This document shows positions 8,657 to 16,247 of a stretch of DNA of 64,000 nucleotides, one piece after another (the first letter of the stretch is position 1; each line of letters opens with the position of its first letter). The position numbers were made by a program, and so were the translations under genes. The notes below the pieces were generated by a model, which was not told where the DNA came from, ran no database searches, and saw only the letters and a list, made by a program, of their open reading frames with translations. Origin of the DNA: Candidatus Aquiluna sp. IMCC13023 (lineage in GTDB: Bacteria; Actinomycetota; Actinomycetes; Actinomycetales; Microbacteriaceae). The DNA lies in NCBI RefSeq assembly GCF_000257665.1, contig NZ_AJKR01000002.1:124001-188000 (forward strand). Reading direction: 5' to 3'.

Positions 8657-9922
8657 GTGATTGACATCAACTTACTTCGGGAAAACCCTCAGGCAATTAG
8701 GGATTCTCAGGCTGCTCGAGGCGCCGATGAGGCTCTCGTTGATTTAGCCGCGAAGCTTGCGGAACAGAAAAAAGTTGCGCTGCAGCAGTTCGAAGCTATG
8801 AGGGCAAAGCAGAATGCCCACGGCAAGCTAGTTGCTCAAGCCCCCAAGGAAGAAAAGGCAGAGCTAGTCGCTCAGGCCCAAGAGATGTCTAGCGATGTGA
8901 AAAAACTTGAGGCTGAGGCAAACTTTGCCGACCAGGAGCTAATGGTCGTTCTTCACAAAATCGAGAATGTTGTTCTTGAAGGTGTACCAGCTGGATCCGA
9001 AGAAAACTTTGTGGTTATCAAAGAGGTTGGCAAGAAGCCCGAGTTCTCTTTTGAAGCGAAGGACCACGTTTCTCTTGGCGAATCACTAGATGTCATAGAC
9101 ATCGAGCGCGGCGCCAAGGTTTCTGGCTCCAGGTTCTATTTTTTGAAGGGCCTTGGAGCAAGGCTAGAACTTGCTCTGATGCAGCTCGCCCTTGATCAAG
9201 CCAGCGAAGCTGGCTTCACCGCTTTGATAACTCCGACTTTGGTAAAGCCCGAGATCATGCAGGGCACTGGCTTTTTGGGAGAGCATTCCGCCGAGGTTTA
9301 CTACCTTCCCGCCGATGATTTGTATCTAACTGGCACAAGCGAAGTTGCCCTTGCCGGTTATCACAGCGGCGAGATCCTTGACGATCTAACAACTCCGATG
9401 CGCTATGCCGGCTGGTCGACTTGTTACCGCAGGGAAGCTGGGAGCCACGGCAAGGACACCCGAGGCATTCTTCGGGTACACCAGTTCAACAAGCTTGAAA
9501 TGTTCTCTTACTGCAAACCCGAAGACGCTGAAGCCGAGCACGCTAAGTTACTCGAGTGGCAAGAGCAGATGCTTCAGAAATGTGAATTGCCCTATCGGGT
9601 TATTGATGTGGCAGCCGGAGATCTTGGTTCAAGCGCGGCAAGGAAGTACGACATAGAGGCTTGGGTTCCAACCCAAGGCGGCTACCGCGAATTGACTTCA
9701 ACTTCAAACTGCACGACCTATCAAGCCAGAAGACTAAACACTCGCTACCGCGATCAAGACGGCAAACCAGCCGTCGCAGCGACGCTGAACGGCACTCTTG
9801 CAACTACCAGATGGTTGGTTGCAATCCTGGAGAACCACCAGCAGGCGGACGGATCAGTTTTGATCCCAGCTGCGCTTCGCGGGTATCTCGGTGGCGTTGA
9901 GAAGATTGGGACTAAGAACTAG
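8657..9922 (+). CDS. serS: Seryl-tRNA synthetase
   Basis: A 421-residue class II aminoacyl-tRNA synthetase starting at GTG 8657 ([18 protein letters not shown]). Residues 28-105 form the antiparallel coiled-coil arm that binds the long variable arm of tRNA-Ser. Motif 2 is [20 protein letters not shown] and motif 3 is [18 protein letters not shown]; the serine-specificity loop [13 protein letters not shown] lies between them. It charges the two tRNA-Ser genes found downstream as well as others. Its stop is immediately followed by the HAD start, so the two are cotranscribed. Confidence 0.97.
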   Translation: MIDINLLRENPQAIRDSQAARGADEALVDLAAKLAEQKKVALQQFEAMRAKQNAHGKLVAQAPKEEKAELVAQAQEMSSDVKKLEAEANFADQELMVVLHKIENVVLEGVPAGSEENFVVIKEVGKKPEFSFEAKDHVSLGESLDVIDIERGAKVSGSRFYFLKGLGARLELALMQLALDQASEAGFTALITPTLVKPEIMQGTGFLGEHSAEVYYLPADDLYLTGTSEVALAGYHSGEILDDLTTPMRYAGWSTCYRREAGSHGKDTRGILRVHQFNKLEMFSYCKPEDAEAEHAKLLEWQEQMLQKCELPYRVIDVAAGDLGSSAARKYDIEAWVPTQGGYRELTSTSNCTTYQARRLNTRYRDQDGKPAVAATLNGTLATTRWLVAILENHQQADGSVLIPAALRGYLGGVEKIGTKN

Positions 9923-10753
9923 ATGGCTGAAGATAACAAATGGTTGATCGGCATTGACATAGACGGCACCCTGGTTCACGATGACGGTTACCTCTCAGAG
10001 AGTGTGCTTGCTCAAATAAACCGAGTACGCGATTTAGGTCACCATGTCTTTGTCGCAACCGGCAGAGCGGCATCAAACGCCTACCCGGTTATCAAGCAGT
10101 TGGGTATCGACACCGGGCACGCGGTCTGTTCTAACGGGGCAGTGACTATCAAGCTCGATGCTGCTCACCCCAAGGGCTTTTCAATCCACGATATAAAGAC
10201 TTTTGATCCGGCAGATGTTCTAGCAAGGCTCATTGACACTGTTCCGAATGCGCACTTCGCTGTGGAGGACCTAGACGGTGGTTATCGGTTTAATAAACCC
10301 TTCCCAAGCTATGCGCTTGGGGACCAGAACGTTGAAACTCCCCTGGAAGAGCTCCTTCACCACCCAGTTAGCCGAGTCGTTGTATTGTCACCGGATCACG
10401 ACGTCGATCAGTTTCTAAAGATCATGGACGAGGTTGGCTTGCAGTCCGTGAGCTACGCCATTGGTTACACGGCTTGGTTAGACATTGCCCCAAAGGGCAT
10501 TGACAAAGGTCACGCTCTGAACCAGCTAAGAGACAACTACAACCACACCTCTAATCGTGTTGCTGTCATTGGTGATGGCAGGAACGACATTGAAATGTTC
10601 CAGTGGGCCCAGAGTCTCGGGGGCCATGCTTTTGCAATGGGTCAGGCGCCGGAAGAAGTAAAGATGGCTGCAAGTGCAGTCACGGCCTCCGTTACTGAAG
10701 ACGGGGTCGCTCAAGTGCTGATGTCGCTCGAGGGACTTGAGTTTATTCAATAA
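9923..10753 (+). CDS. HAD-superfamily phosphatase, Cof/SupH type
   Basis: A 276-residue protein whose ATG follows the serS stop directly. Motif I is GIDIDGTLV, with the nucleophile D12 and acid/base D14. Motif II is FVATGRA, the motif III lysine precedes HALNQL, and motif IV is GDGRNDIEMF. The C2-type cap between residues about 85 and 195 places it in the Cof subfamily of sugar-phosphate or flavin phosphatases. The neighbouring serS is a conserved association in Actinobacteria but does not reveal the substrate. Confidence 0.9.
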   Translation: MAEDNKWLIGIDIDGTLVHDDGYLSESVLAQINRVRDLGHHVFVATGRAASNAYPVIKQLGIDTGHAVCSNGAVTIKLDAAHPKGFSIHDIKTFDPADVLARLIDTVPNAHFAVEDLDGGYRFNKPFPSYALGDQNVETPLEELLHHPVSRVVVLSPDHDVDQFLKIMDEVGLQSVSYAIGYTAWLDIAPKGIDKGHALNQLRDNYNHTSNRVAVIGDGRNDIEMFQWAQSLGGHAFAMGQAPEEVKMAASAVTASVTEDGVAQVLMSLEGLEFIQ

Positions 10754-10770
10754 CCGCTAAACTCTTCCGC

Positions 10771-10858
10771 GGAGGCCTGTCCGAGCGGCCGATGGAGCTG
10801 GTCTTGAAAACCAGTGGGCAGAAATGTCTCGTGGGTTCGAATCCCACGGCCTCCGCCA
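10771..10858 (+). tRNA. tRNA-Ser (anticodon TGA)
   Basis: The acceptor arms GGAGGCC and GGCCTCC pair fully, with discriminator G and an encoded CCA at 10856-10858. The anticodon loop CTTGAAA sits in stem CTGGT/ACCAG, giving TGA, which reads UCA and related serine codons. A long variable arm (about 20 bases) and T-loop GGTTCGAATCC are present, as expected for tRNA-Ser. It lies directly downstream of serS and the HAD gene. Confidence 0.97.
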
Positions 10859-10870
10859 TGAAAGCTTAGA

Positions 10871-10905
10871 AGCCAGTCTCAACTCTTGTTGACACTGGCT
10901 TTTTT
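10871..10905 (+). terminator. Rho-independent terminator after tRNA-Ser
   Basis: AGCCAGT and ACTGGCT form the outer stem and TCAAC/GTTGA extend it, with one mismatch between. A T-run (TTTTTTGTTT) follows on the plus strand. It lies 13 bases after the tRNA and would end its transcript. Confidence 0.88.
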
Positions 10906-11033
10906 GTTTACCCAGAAAATCAGAGCACAACCAGGTAGCGGGATAGATGTGAATTTGATTGGAATTTCGGCGAGCATCCTCGTGATTCGAGTAGTCTCGG
11001 AGCTGTAAACAAGACCTTCTGGAAAAGACCTAA

Positions 11034-12272
11034 GTGACTGATTCCGATTACGAGTTCCTAGAGGACTCAAAACCCAAGAGACGTGGCTGGCTAAAGGCCA
11101 TTGTCTGGGTATTGATTGCCCTGATTTCGGGGACGGTGGCAACGGTAGCTGGCGGCTATTTCTACATAACCGGTCAGCTAAGCGCTTCGGGCATTGAGGT
11201 TTACTCAACGGACGGCAGTAGCTTCGATCTTCCAACCCCAGCCGACATAAACGGTCCGATTAATATGCTTGTGATTGGCTCTGACACCAGGGTTGATCAG
11301 GGCTCAACTTCCTACGGGCCAGTTGGATCGGCGCTCGCGGACGTCATAATTTTGGTTCACATTTCCCAAGACCGTAAAAATGCTGTTGCCATGAGCATCC
11401 CGAGAGACCTAATGGTCTCGGTTCCAGAGTGCCCAGATCCAAAAGGCGGAGAAGCTTTCCCGGCCAAGGAATTTACTCAAATCAATTCCACAATGACCAA
11501 GGCGGGCCCTGCCTGCACGTTGCTTGCTGTTCAAGAGCTAACCGGAGTCGCGATTCCGTATTTGGCAATGATTGATTTCAAGGGTGTAATTGCAATGAGC
11601 CAAGCAATCGGTGGGGTGGATGTTTGCGTCGCGAACACAATCGATGACAGCTATACGGATCTCTATCTAGAGGCTGGCGATCACACGCTTATTGGTGATG
11701 AGGCCTTAGCATTCCTTCGAACCCGTCACGGCGTTGGTGATGGCTCTGATTTGTCCAGAATTTCAAACCAGCAGGTTTTTCTGACCTCAATGATCAGAAA
11801 GCTCAAAGACGAAGGCGCACTTGCTAACCCGTTTAAAATGTTCCAGCTTGGAACTGCCGCTCTTTCAAACATGACGCTTTCCAACAGCCTGACCGACCTT
11901 GGAGTTATCTACGGGCTTGCCAGGCAGGTCAACAACGTCGACCTAGACAAAATAACTTTTATTCAACTTCCGGTTTATGACCTAGAAGGCGAATACGCAG
12001 GCAGGGTTGCAGCCTCTCCCGAGCGCGCTCAAGAGCTCTTTAACCTAATAAAGAGTGACCAGCCGCTTGTGTTAGCAGAAGCCAATCCAGGCACGGGTGC
12101 GGTGATTGCTGAAGACCCAGCCACGGCCACTGCAACTCCATCTGCAACTCAAACTCCAACACCGACCACTAACCCAGACGGCACCGAGCAGCCGGTTGAT
12201 GGAACATCAACCACTGATCTACCAGACTGGGTAAAGGGAACCAACGCCGCAACAACTAGCTGCTCTAACTAG
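11034..12272 (+). CDS. LytR-CpsA-Psr (LCP) family cell-wall polymer ligase
   Basis: A 412-residue type II membrane protein starting at GTG 11034. Residues 20-44 are the signal anchor (WLKAIVWVLIALISGTVATV). The LCP domain covers about residues 75-260 with NMLVIGSDTR, ADVIILVHISQDRKNAVAMS, SIPRDLMVSVP and the late FLRTRHGVGDGSDLSR arginine cluster that contacts the polyprenyl pyrophosphate. The tail, about residues 345-412, is Thr/Pro/Ala-rich and likely unstructured. LCP enzymes attach teichoic acids, arabinogalactan or capsule to peptidoglycan. In this window a candidate substrate is the surface polysaccharide encoded after 41 kb, but that link is inference. Confidence 0.93.
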   Translation: MTDSDYEFLEDSKPKRRGWLKAIVWVLIALISGTVATVAGGYFYITGQLSASGIEVYSTDGSSFDLPTPADINGPINMLVIGSDTRVDQGSTSYGPVGSALADVIILVHISQDRKNAVAMSIPRDLMVSVPECPDPKGGEAFPAKEFTQINSTMTKAGPACTLLAVQELTGVAIPYLAMIDFKGVIAMSQAIGGVDVCVANTIDDSYTDLYLEAGDHTLIGDEALAFLRTRHGVGDGSDLSRISNQQVFLTSMIRKLKDEGALANPFKMFQLGTAALSNMTLSNSLTDLGVIYGLARQVNNVDLDKITFIQLPVYDLEGEYAGRVAASPERAQELFNLIKSDQPLVLAEANPGTGAVIAEDPATATATPSATQTPTPTTNPDGTEQPVDGTSTTDLPDWVKGTNAATTSCSN

Positions 12273-12326
12273 CCTGACCTCAAGTTTGGGATAGTGACCA
12301 GTATCTTGTAAGCTTTGCTAGCAAAT

Positions 12327-12420
12327 GGAGACGTCGCATAGCCCGGTCTAGTGCGCCCGCCTGCTAAGTGGGTAGGGGACCAAAATCCCCTCGAGGGTTC
12401 GAATCCCTCCGTCTCCGCCA
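12327..12420 (+). tRNA. tRNA-Ser (anticodon GCT)
   Basis: The acceptor GGAGACG pairs with CGTCTCC, discriminator G, and CCA is encoded at 12418-12420. The anticodon loop is CTGCTAA, giving GCT, which reads AGC and AGU. A long variable arm with GGGGA/TCCCC pairing and the T-arm GAGGGTTCGAATCCCTC confirm a serine tRNA. It stands alone between the LCP gene and the accessory DUF3494 gene. Confidence 0.96.
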
Positions 12421-12471
12421 GTTGCATGTTAGAGAAAGAACCAAAGTACTAAATGGGCTGGGCCTCCCCTC

Positions 12472-12517
12472 ATTTGACTCTTTAGAGACAGTATATTTGA
12501 CTCTTTAGAGACAGTAT
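12472..12517 (+). repeat. Perfect 23-bp tandem direct repeat in the tRNA-Ser/DUF3494 gap
   Basis: ATTTGACTCTTTAGAGACAG plus TAT occurs twice head to tail with no mismatch. The unit itself contains CTCTTTAGAG, a short palindrome. The surrounding 12421-12714 gap has no gene; it holds this repeat and the promoter region of the DUF3494 gene. The repeat could be a duplicated regulator site or a slippage product. Confidence 0.85.
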
Positions 12518-12714
12518 CGATAAGTACCGAATAATTACAGGTCTCCTCGCAAAAAGCAGCGATTGGACACCCGCATATATACAATGACCGGTCTTTGGGG
12601 AGTGGATTTCGCCCTCGGGGCTTGGCTTGAACTAGGGTCCTTCATAAGAAGCAAATAACAGCTTCATATGTTGGCTGTTGATTTGACAAAAAATTTGAGA
12701 ACGAGAGGCATGAA

Positions 12715-13608
12715 ATGAAAAAAAGAAATAGATCGCTGATCGGAGTTCTAGCGAGCGTTGGGATTCTAGCGAGCGCAGGGCTGTCGGCCTCTGCCGAAGC
12801 AACGAACACCTTCTCGCTGCTTGCAGGCGGTGGCATTACGACCGGAGCCCTAAATGGTCTCTCCGGCGATATCGGTGCTGGAGGAGCAGTAACCACTGGA
12901 GCCGGTACTACGGTCGAGGGAAATCTTTATGCTAACGACGCAATAACCACTGGTGCCGGTACTTCGGTCACAGGAAGTCTTTTTGCTGGTGACGCAATAA
13001 CTACTGGAGCCGGAACTCATGTCTCTGGAACGTTCATAGCAGGATCGGCGATAGTTTTGGGTGCCGGCACAAGTGGCGTTCATCCGCCACTTCGTGGTGC
13101 AGACACCATTGCAATGGGCAACGCCGACGCCGACGACATCAATTTGAGTTCGTACACAATACAAATGGACAATTCCACTGAAGAACTGGCAGAGCTCAAG
13201 GCTCTACCGGCCGATGAGGAAACAACCGACAGGGAGCTTGGAGCCAAGACCCTGTCTGTCAACGAAAATGGTACCTTCGTTTACACTTCTGAGACATTCT
13301 TTACTCTGAGTGGGACGCTGACACTTTCTGGCAATGGAACTTTCATTATTAGAACCCCAAAGTACATCTCTGCTTCTGCAGGTGGATCGGTAGTTCTCGC
13401 GGATGGAGCGCTAGCCGAAAACGTCTTCTTCGTCACGGGGAGTTACTTTTCCGCGGGAGCAGGAGCAGACCTGTACGGAAATATAATGGCGACTAGCTAC
13501 GCGACACTGGGTGCAGGCTCCAAGTTTGGGGGAAACATCTTCTCGAAGGATGGTTACATCACCCTGGGTGCGAATGTGGATGAAAAGACCGGCACCATCA
13601 CCTGGTAG
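12715..13608 (+). CDS. Secreted ice-binding-like protein (DUF3494 family)
   Basis: A 297-residue protein with a Sec signal peptide (about residues 1-29, ending LSASAEA). The start is ATG 12715, preceded by GAGAGGC; an ATG six bases earlier is closed by TGA. The body shows the DUF3494 beta-solenoid pattern: repeated TTGAGTxVxGxLxAxDAI turns in the first half, then NVFFVTGSYFSAGAGA and GAGSKFGGNIFSKDGYITLG at the end. Family members bind ice or act as secreted adhesins; the ice-binding surface here cannot be confirmed by eye. The GAGT repeats in the N-terminal half are denser than in classic members. It is isolated in an accessory patch after tRNA-Ser. Confidence 0.85.
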   Translation: MKKRNRSLIGVLASVGILASAGLSASAEATNTFSLLAGGGITTGALNGLSGDIGAGGAVTTGAGTTVEGNLYANDAITTGAGTSVTGSLFAGDAITTGAGTHVSGTFIAGSAIVLGAGTSGVHPPLRGADTIAMGNADADDINLSSYTIQMDNSTEELAELKALPADEETTDRELGAKTLSVNENGTFVYTSETFFTLSGTLTLSGNGTFIIRTPKYISASAGGSVVLADGALAENVFFVTGSYFSAGAGADLYGNIMATSYATLGAGSKFGGNIFSKDGYITLGANVDEKTGTITW

Positions 13609-13640
13609 GCGAAGCGAAACTTCGCAACAAATCCGATTTA

Positions 13641-13675
13641 GAAATTGGGAGGCCCCGGCCTCTCAATTTCTATTT
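13641..13675 (+). terminator. Hairpin terminator after the DUF3494 gene
   Basis: GAAATTG-GGAGGCC and GGCCTCTCAATTTC form a long stem with a 2-base loop and one bulge, followed by TATTTAAG. It lies 33 bases after the stop codon. Confidence 0.75.
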
Positions 13676-13695
13676 AAGGCACTAACTGTCAATTC

Positions 13696-14115
13696 GTGTT
13701 CTCGTTTTCTTTGCACTCTTTTGCAACCGCAGGCTCTCGACCCGCAGCGTTAGTTGGGTTGCTAGTTCCCGACAAAGGCCCAGGGCTCTTCGAGACCACT
13801 CAGGCTCTTTATGCTGACCTTGCAAGCGGTCGCATCAGCGTCGTAGTAGACACCTTCCCATCTGGACAGGCCGCATTGACGAACACACCTGTTGAGGGTG
13901 CCGTATTCAATGTTCCAGCTCCAGATGACCGCGTTGTCTCAACCACCAAGCCAGGGCAGACTAACTTCCCTGTGAACCTAAACAACCCTGGACTACAAGA
14001 AGCCATAAACGACAACCTAGACACACTTCGTGAGTCTGGCGTTTTGGGCGAAATTGCTGAAAAGTGGGGCTTCTCACCAACAGCCGTAGCCGAGACAGTA
14101 CCGAACCTTCTATAG
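13696..14115 (+). pseudogene. Truncated amino-acid-type ABC solute-binding protein (SBP family 3), C-terminal remnant
   Basis: The reading frame has 139 codons, but only from about VGLLVPDKGPGLFETT does it resemble the family-3 solute-binding fold. It then gives TQALYADLASGRISVVVDTF, matching the hinge-proximal segment that marks the ligand pocket, and PGLQEAINDNLDTLRESG plus LGEIAEKWGF, the classic C-terminal helices. The N-terminal lobe and signal peptide are absent, and the first ~16 codons look like non-coding sequence. No permease or ATPase is adjacent. The best reading is a 5'-deleted relic left after a rearrangement beside tRNA-Ser; a functional short protein is unlikely. Confidence 0.75.
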
Positions 14116-14126
14116 GTTGCTAAACC

Positions 14127-14158
14127 AGAAAGCCCCGGTGTAAACACCGGGGCTTTCT
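14127..14158 (+). terminator. Strong bidirectional hairpin terminator
   Basis: AGAAAGCCCCGGTG and CACCGGGGCTTTCT form a perfect 14-bp stem with a TAAA loop. It follows the solute-binding remnant and also faces the end of the minus-strand lipoprotein gene. Confidence 0.9.
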
Positions 14159-14233
14159 GTATGCCCTGACAAAAAACTGTGCGGGGCGAATCCTGAAGTA
14201 ATTCTTGGCGCGGTTATCTAATCAATAATCGAA

Positions 14234-14818
14234 TTAGCTGTCGACATCACCCAGTAGGTAGGCAGAAAGCGACGAGGCAGGGCCTGACTGCCCTCCATGC
14301 CTACCCTGAAAAACGGATGTGGCATCTGTACCGCAAATGCTCATAATTGCCCCAGCACCGCCCGGATGCCTTGAGATCCAGGCGGTTAGGTCATATGCCT
14401 TGCCTGAGATAGCAGCCCAGCAACTCGAGGTCGAGTTGTTCTTTGCAATGTTCGCCATTGAATACTTGGATTCGACTGGCTCCGGCTCTGGGGCAGGAGC
14501 CGGGTCTTGGGTTTGTGAGGGGGCTTGAGTTTCAACCGGTTCGGCTTTTTGGGTTGCTGGCGGAGCTTTGGTAGCGGATGGCTGCACTGACTGAGTGGTA
14601 GCTGGCGCGCTTTCTTCCGGCTCAGTTTCTGTTTCCAGCATCGAAGTTTCAGCTTCTTCTGCATCGAGCTCAGTCTCTGATTCTTCAGTGACCTCAGACG
14701 GTGACTCTGTCGCAACCTCGACTGGTTGGCTTTGGGTGCTCGAAATAGGGTCGCTGGTATCGACGGCTGTGCAACCGGTTAGAAGGCCGGCAACTAGTAG
14801 CAAACCAAGAAGTTTCAT
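14234..14818 (-). CDS. Surface lipoprotein with C-terminal cytochrome b5-like heme domain
   Basis: A 194-residue lipoprotein with signal MKLLGLLLVAGLLTGC (lipobox LTGC). Residues 20-118 are an acidic Ser/Thr/Glu then Pro/Ala/Gln-rich linker. The C-terminal ~75 residues are a cytochrome b5-like domain: YSMANIAKNNSTSSCWAAIS, then the core heme motif AWISRHPGGAGAIMSICGTD with the first axial His, and RHGGQSGP supplying the second. The long linker would let the heme domain reach away from the membrane. A role in extracellular electron transfer or heme handling is plausible but unproven; no partner reductase is encoded nearby. Confidence 0.88.
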   Translation of the reverse strand: MKLLGLLLVAGLLTGCTAVDTSDPISSTQSQPVEVATESPSEVTEESETELDAEEAETSMLETETEPEESAPATTQSVQPSATKAPPATQKAEPVETQAPSQTQDPAPAPEPEPVESKYSMANIAKNNSTSSCWAAISGKAYDLTAWISRHPGGAGAIMSICGTDATSVFQGRHGGQSGPASSLSAYLLGDVDS

Positions 14819-14950
14819 GGAACCAGTTTCTCCTTATCTAGTGCTGACAAAGTTAGATGGTTGAGGCGATTGCTTTTCCATTTATCCACTGATGAACTGA
14901 AACGCCCGTGTTTTTCTTCCCCGAAATAAGTTAGACTTTGGAACTTACCA

Positions 14951-15023
14951 GCGCTTGTGGCTCAACGGATAGAGCATCTGACTACGGATCAGAAGGTTGG
15001 GGGTTCGAGTCCCTCCAAGCGCA
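14951..15023 (+). tRNA. tRNA-Arg (anticodon ACG)
   Basis: The acceptor GCGCTTG pairs with CAAGCGC, discriminator A, with no encoded CCA. The anticodon loop CTACGGA in stem TCTGA/TCAGA gives ACG, the main arginine tRNA for CGN codons after inosine modification. T-arm GGGGGTTCGAGTCCCTC is normal. Its 3' half and terminator recur downstream (22188-22268 almost exactly; degenerate at 16.1, 21.9 and 33.6 kb), which marks it as an integration target. Confidence 0.97.
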
Positions 15024-15061
15024 CTGAAACCCAAGAAGCCTTCACAACTTCTTGGGCTTCT
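14981..15061 (+). repeat. Putative attachment-site repeat, left copy (tRNA-Arg 3' half plus terminator)
   Basis: These 81 bases run from the anticodon loop of tRNA-Arg through its terminator and match 22188-22268 at 79 of 81 positions by direct comparison (differences: GCGCA/GCACA and ACCCA/ACCAA). Tyrosine recombinases typically integrate in the 3' half of tRNA genes and leave such a direct repeat. No integrase gene lies between the copies. Confidence 0.85.
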
Positions 15062-15064
15062 TCA
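15029..15064 (+). terminator. tRNA-Arg terminator
   Basis: CCCAAGAAG and CTTCTTGGG form a 9-bp stem around a short loop, followed by CTTCTTC. The minus-strand membrane-protein gene ends inside this hairpin (stop at 15042), so its last codons come from the repeat. Confidence 0.85.
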
Positions 15065-16007
15065 TTTCTGGGAGCGACAGCCTTCGCTTGTGGCTATTGC
15101 TACGGACTCTTTGGGATAGGGCCGAGACAAGTAAGCCAACAATTAAAGACAACACCAATCCGGCGATAGTCGACACGTGCACAATGCTTTGACCCATGAG
15201 TGCCTGCACGTAAGTGAATGCAATGAAAAGACCGTAACTCATTCCAAGCCCAGTAATGATCGCTAGACGCGCATACTGGCTTGCTATTGCAACCGAAACA
15301 ATAAGAGCGAAGGCAGGCAGTACCTGCAAAGCATGTAATCCTAGGAAATGTGAGACGCGCAGGTCTCCCGCGATAGTTGACCAACCGAAGAAGGGCAGGC
15401 CAGTGCCGCCATCCGCTGCACCGACTGTATGGGCCCCCGCAATACCCGCCCAAGTTTCTGGTTGGATTTGCTGAGCCTGCGGGGGTGTCATAGTAAACGC
15501 AATACCCATGCCGGCTAGCCCAAGCCCAAGAGCCCATCGGACTGCCAGGCGTAAGTCTGCCGACATTCTCGGGGCATTCCACAAGCTAGCTCCCAAGATA
15601 AATGTGGCCCCCCAAACAGCCGAAATCGCCGTGGCCATCACTGACCACATGACTATGTGAAAGGGTGTGGACACATTGAAGTGACTGGTTGTGCCAAGGG
15701 CTGCAAGCCCAATAATCACTACTAATTCCACAACCAGCAGCGCGCCAATGAGGTTGCCCATCCAACGTGCAAGTTTCTGTTGTTTATCCACATAGCCATA
15801 AAGCCAGGAGAACGTTGCAGAGTAGAGAGTCGAGGAGATTAGGAACTTGAGAGGTTTCTCCCACAGGGGCACCCCAAGAAGTTCTCGCGGGTCAGCGGCA
15901 TACAACACGAGCACTATAAGAGTGCAAACAAGGCTCAGTGCTGCCGTCCAATTCAAGCCGCGATGGGCGAACAAGTTTTGCCACCGCACTACATCTATCG
16001 CGTTCAC
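15042..16007 (-). CDS. Polytopic membrane protein of unknown function
   Basis: A 321-residue protein with about eight or nine hydrophobic segments. A recognisable conserved-looking block lies around residues 195-235: GAHTVGAADGGTGLPFFGWS followed by GDLRVSHFLGLHALQVLP. The His-rich helix HFLGLHALQ suggests a metal, heme or proton site but no family can be named with certainty. The last residues (PEMKKPKKL) are encoded by the tRNA-Arg terminator repeat, so the 3' end was probably set by the integration junction. It is divergent from, and separated by a tRNA relic from, the two-component genes. Confidence 0.8.
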   Translation of the reverse strand: MNAIDVVRWQNLFAHRGLNWTAALSLVCTLIVLVLYAADPRELLGVPLWEKPLKFLISSTLYSATFSWLYGYVDKQQKLARWMGNLIGALLVVELVVIIGLAALGTTSHFNVSTPFHIVMWSVMATAISAVWGATFILGASLWNAPRMSADLRLAVRWALGLGLAGMGIAFTMTPPQAQQIQPETWAGIAGAHTVGAADGGTGLPFFGWSTIAGDLRVSHFLGLHALQVLPAFALIVSVAIASQYARLAIITGLGMSYGLFIAFTYVQALMGQSIVHVSTIAGLVLSLIVGLLVSALSQRVRSNSHKRRLSLPEMKKPKKL

Positions 16008-16106
16008 ATCACAAGGCTATCAAGGGTCCTCGCTCAGGCTCTCTCTGAAAACCCTTGTTTAGCCCCTGTTGAATAACTTGTTATTCACGCAGTCGCAGCT
16101 TAGAAA

Positions 16107-16180
16107 GGCGGGGGCTCGATGCCCTCCATGCGCAATCAATCTCGGGATGCACTTCACGGCATCTTGGGTTATTTGTTCTC
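16107..16180 (+). repeat. Degenerate tRNA-Arg 3' end plus terminator relic
   Basis: GGGGGCTCGATGCCCTCCAT and GCGCA correspond to the tRNA T-arm and acceptor with 21 of 25 bases matching. Then follows GGGATGC ACTTCACG GCATCTTGGG, a decayed version of the terminator hairpin and its TTCAC loop. It lies inside the 16008-16247 gap, which holds no gene. It is probably an older integration scar. Confidence 0.6.
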
Positions 16181-16247
16181 GTTAGGTTTTGCTGTGAGTT
16201 TTTGGCTTTGGGCTTCATGCCGATACTTGGGTTCGCGCAGTGCCTTG

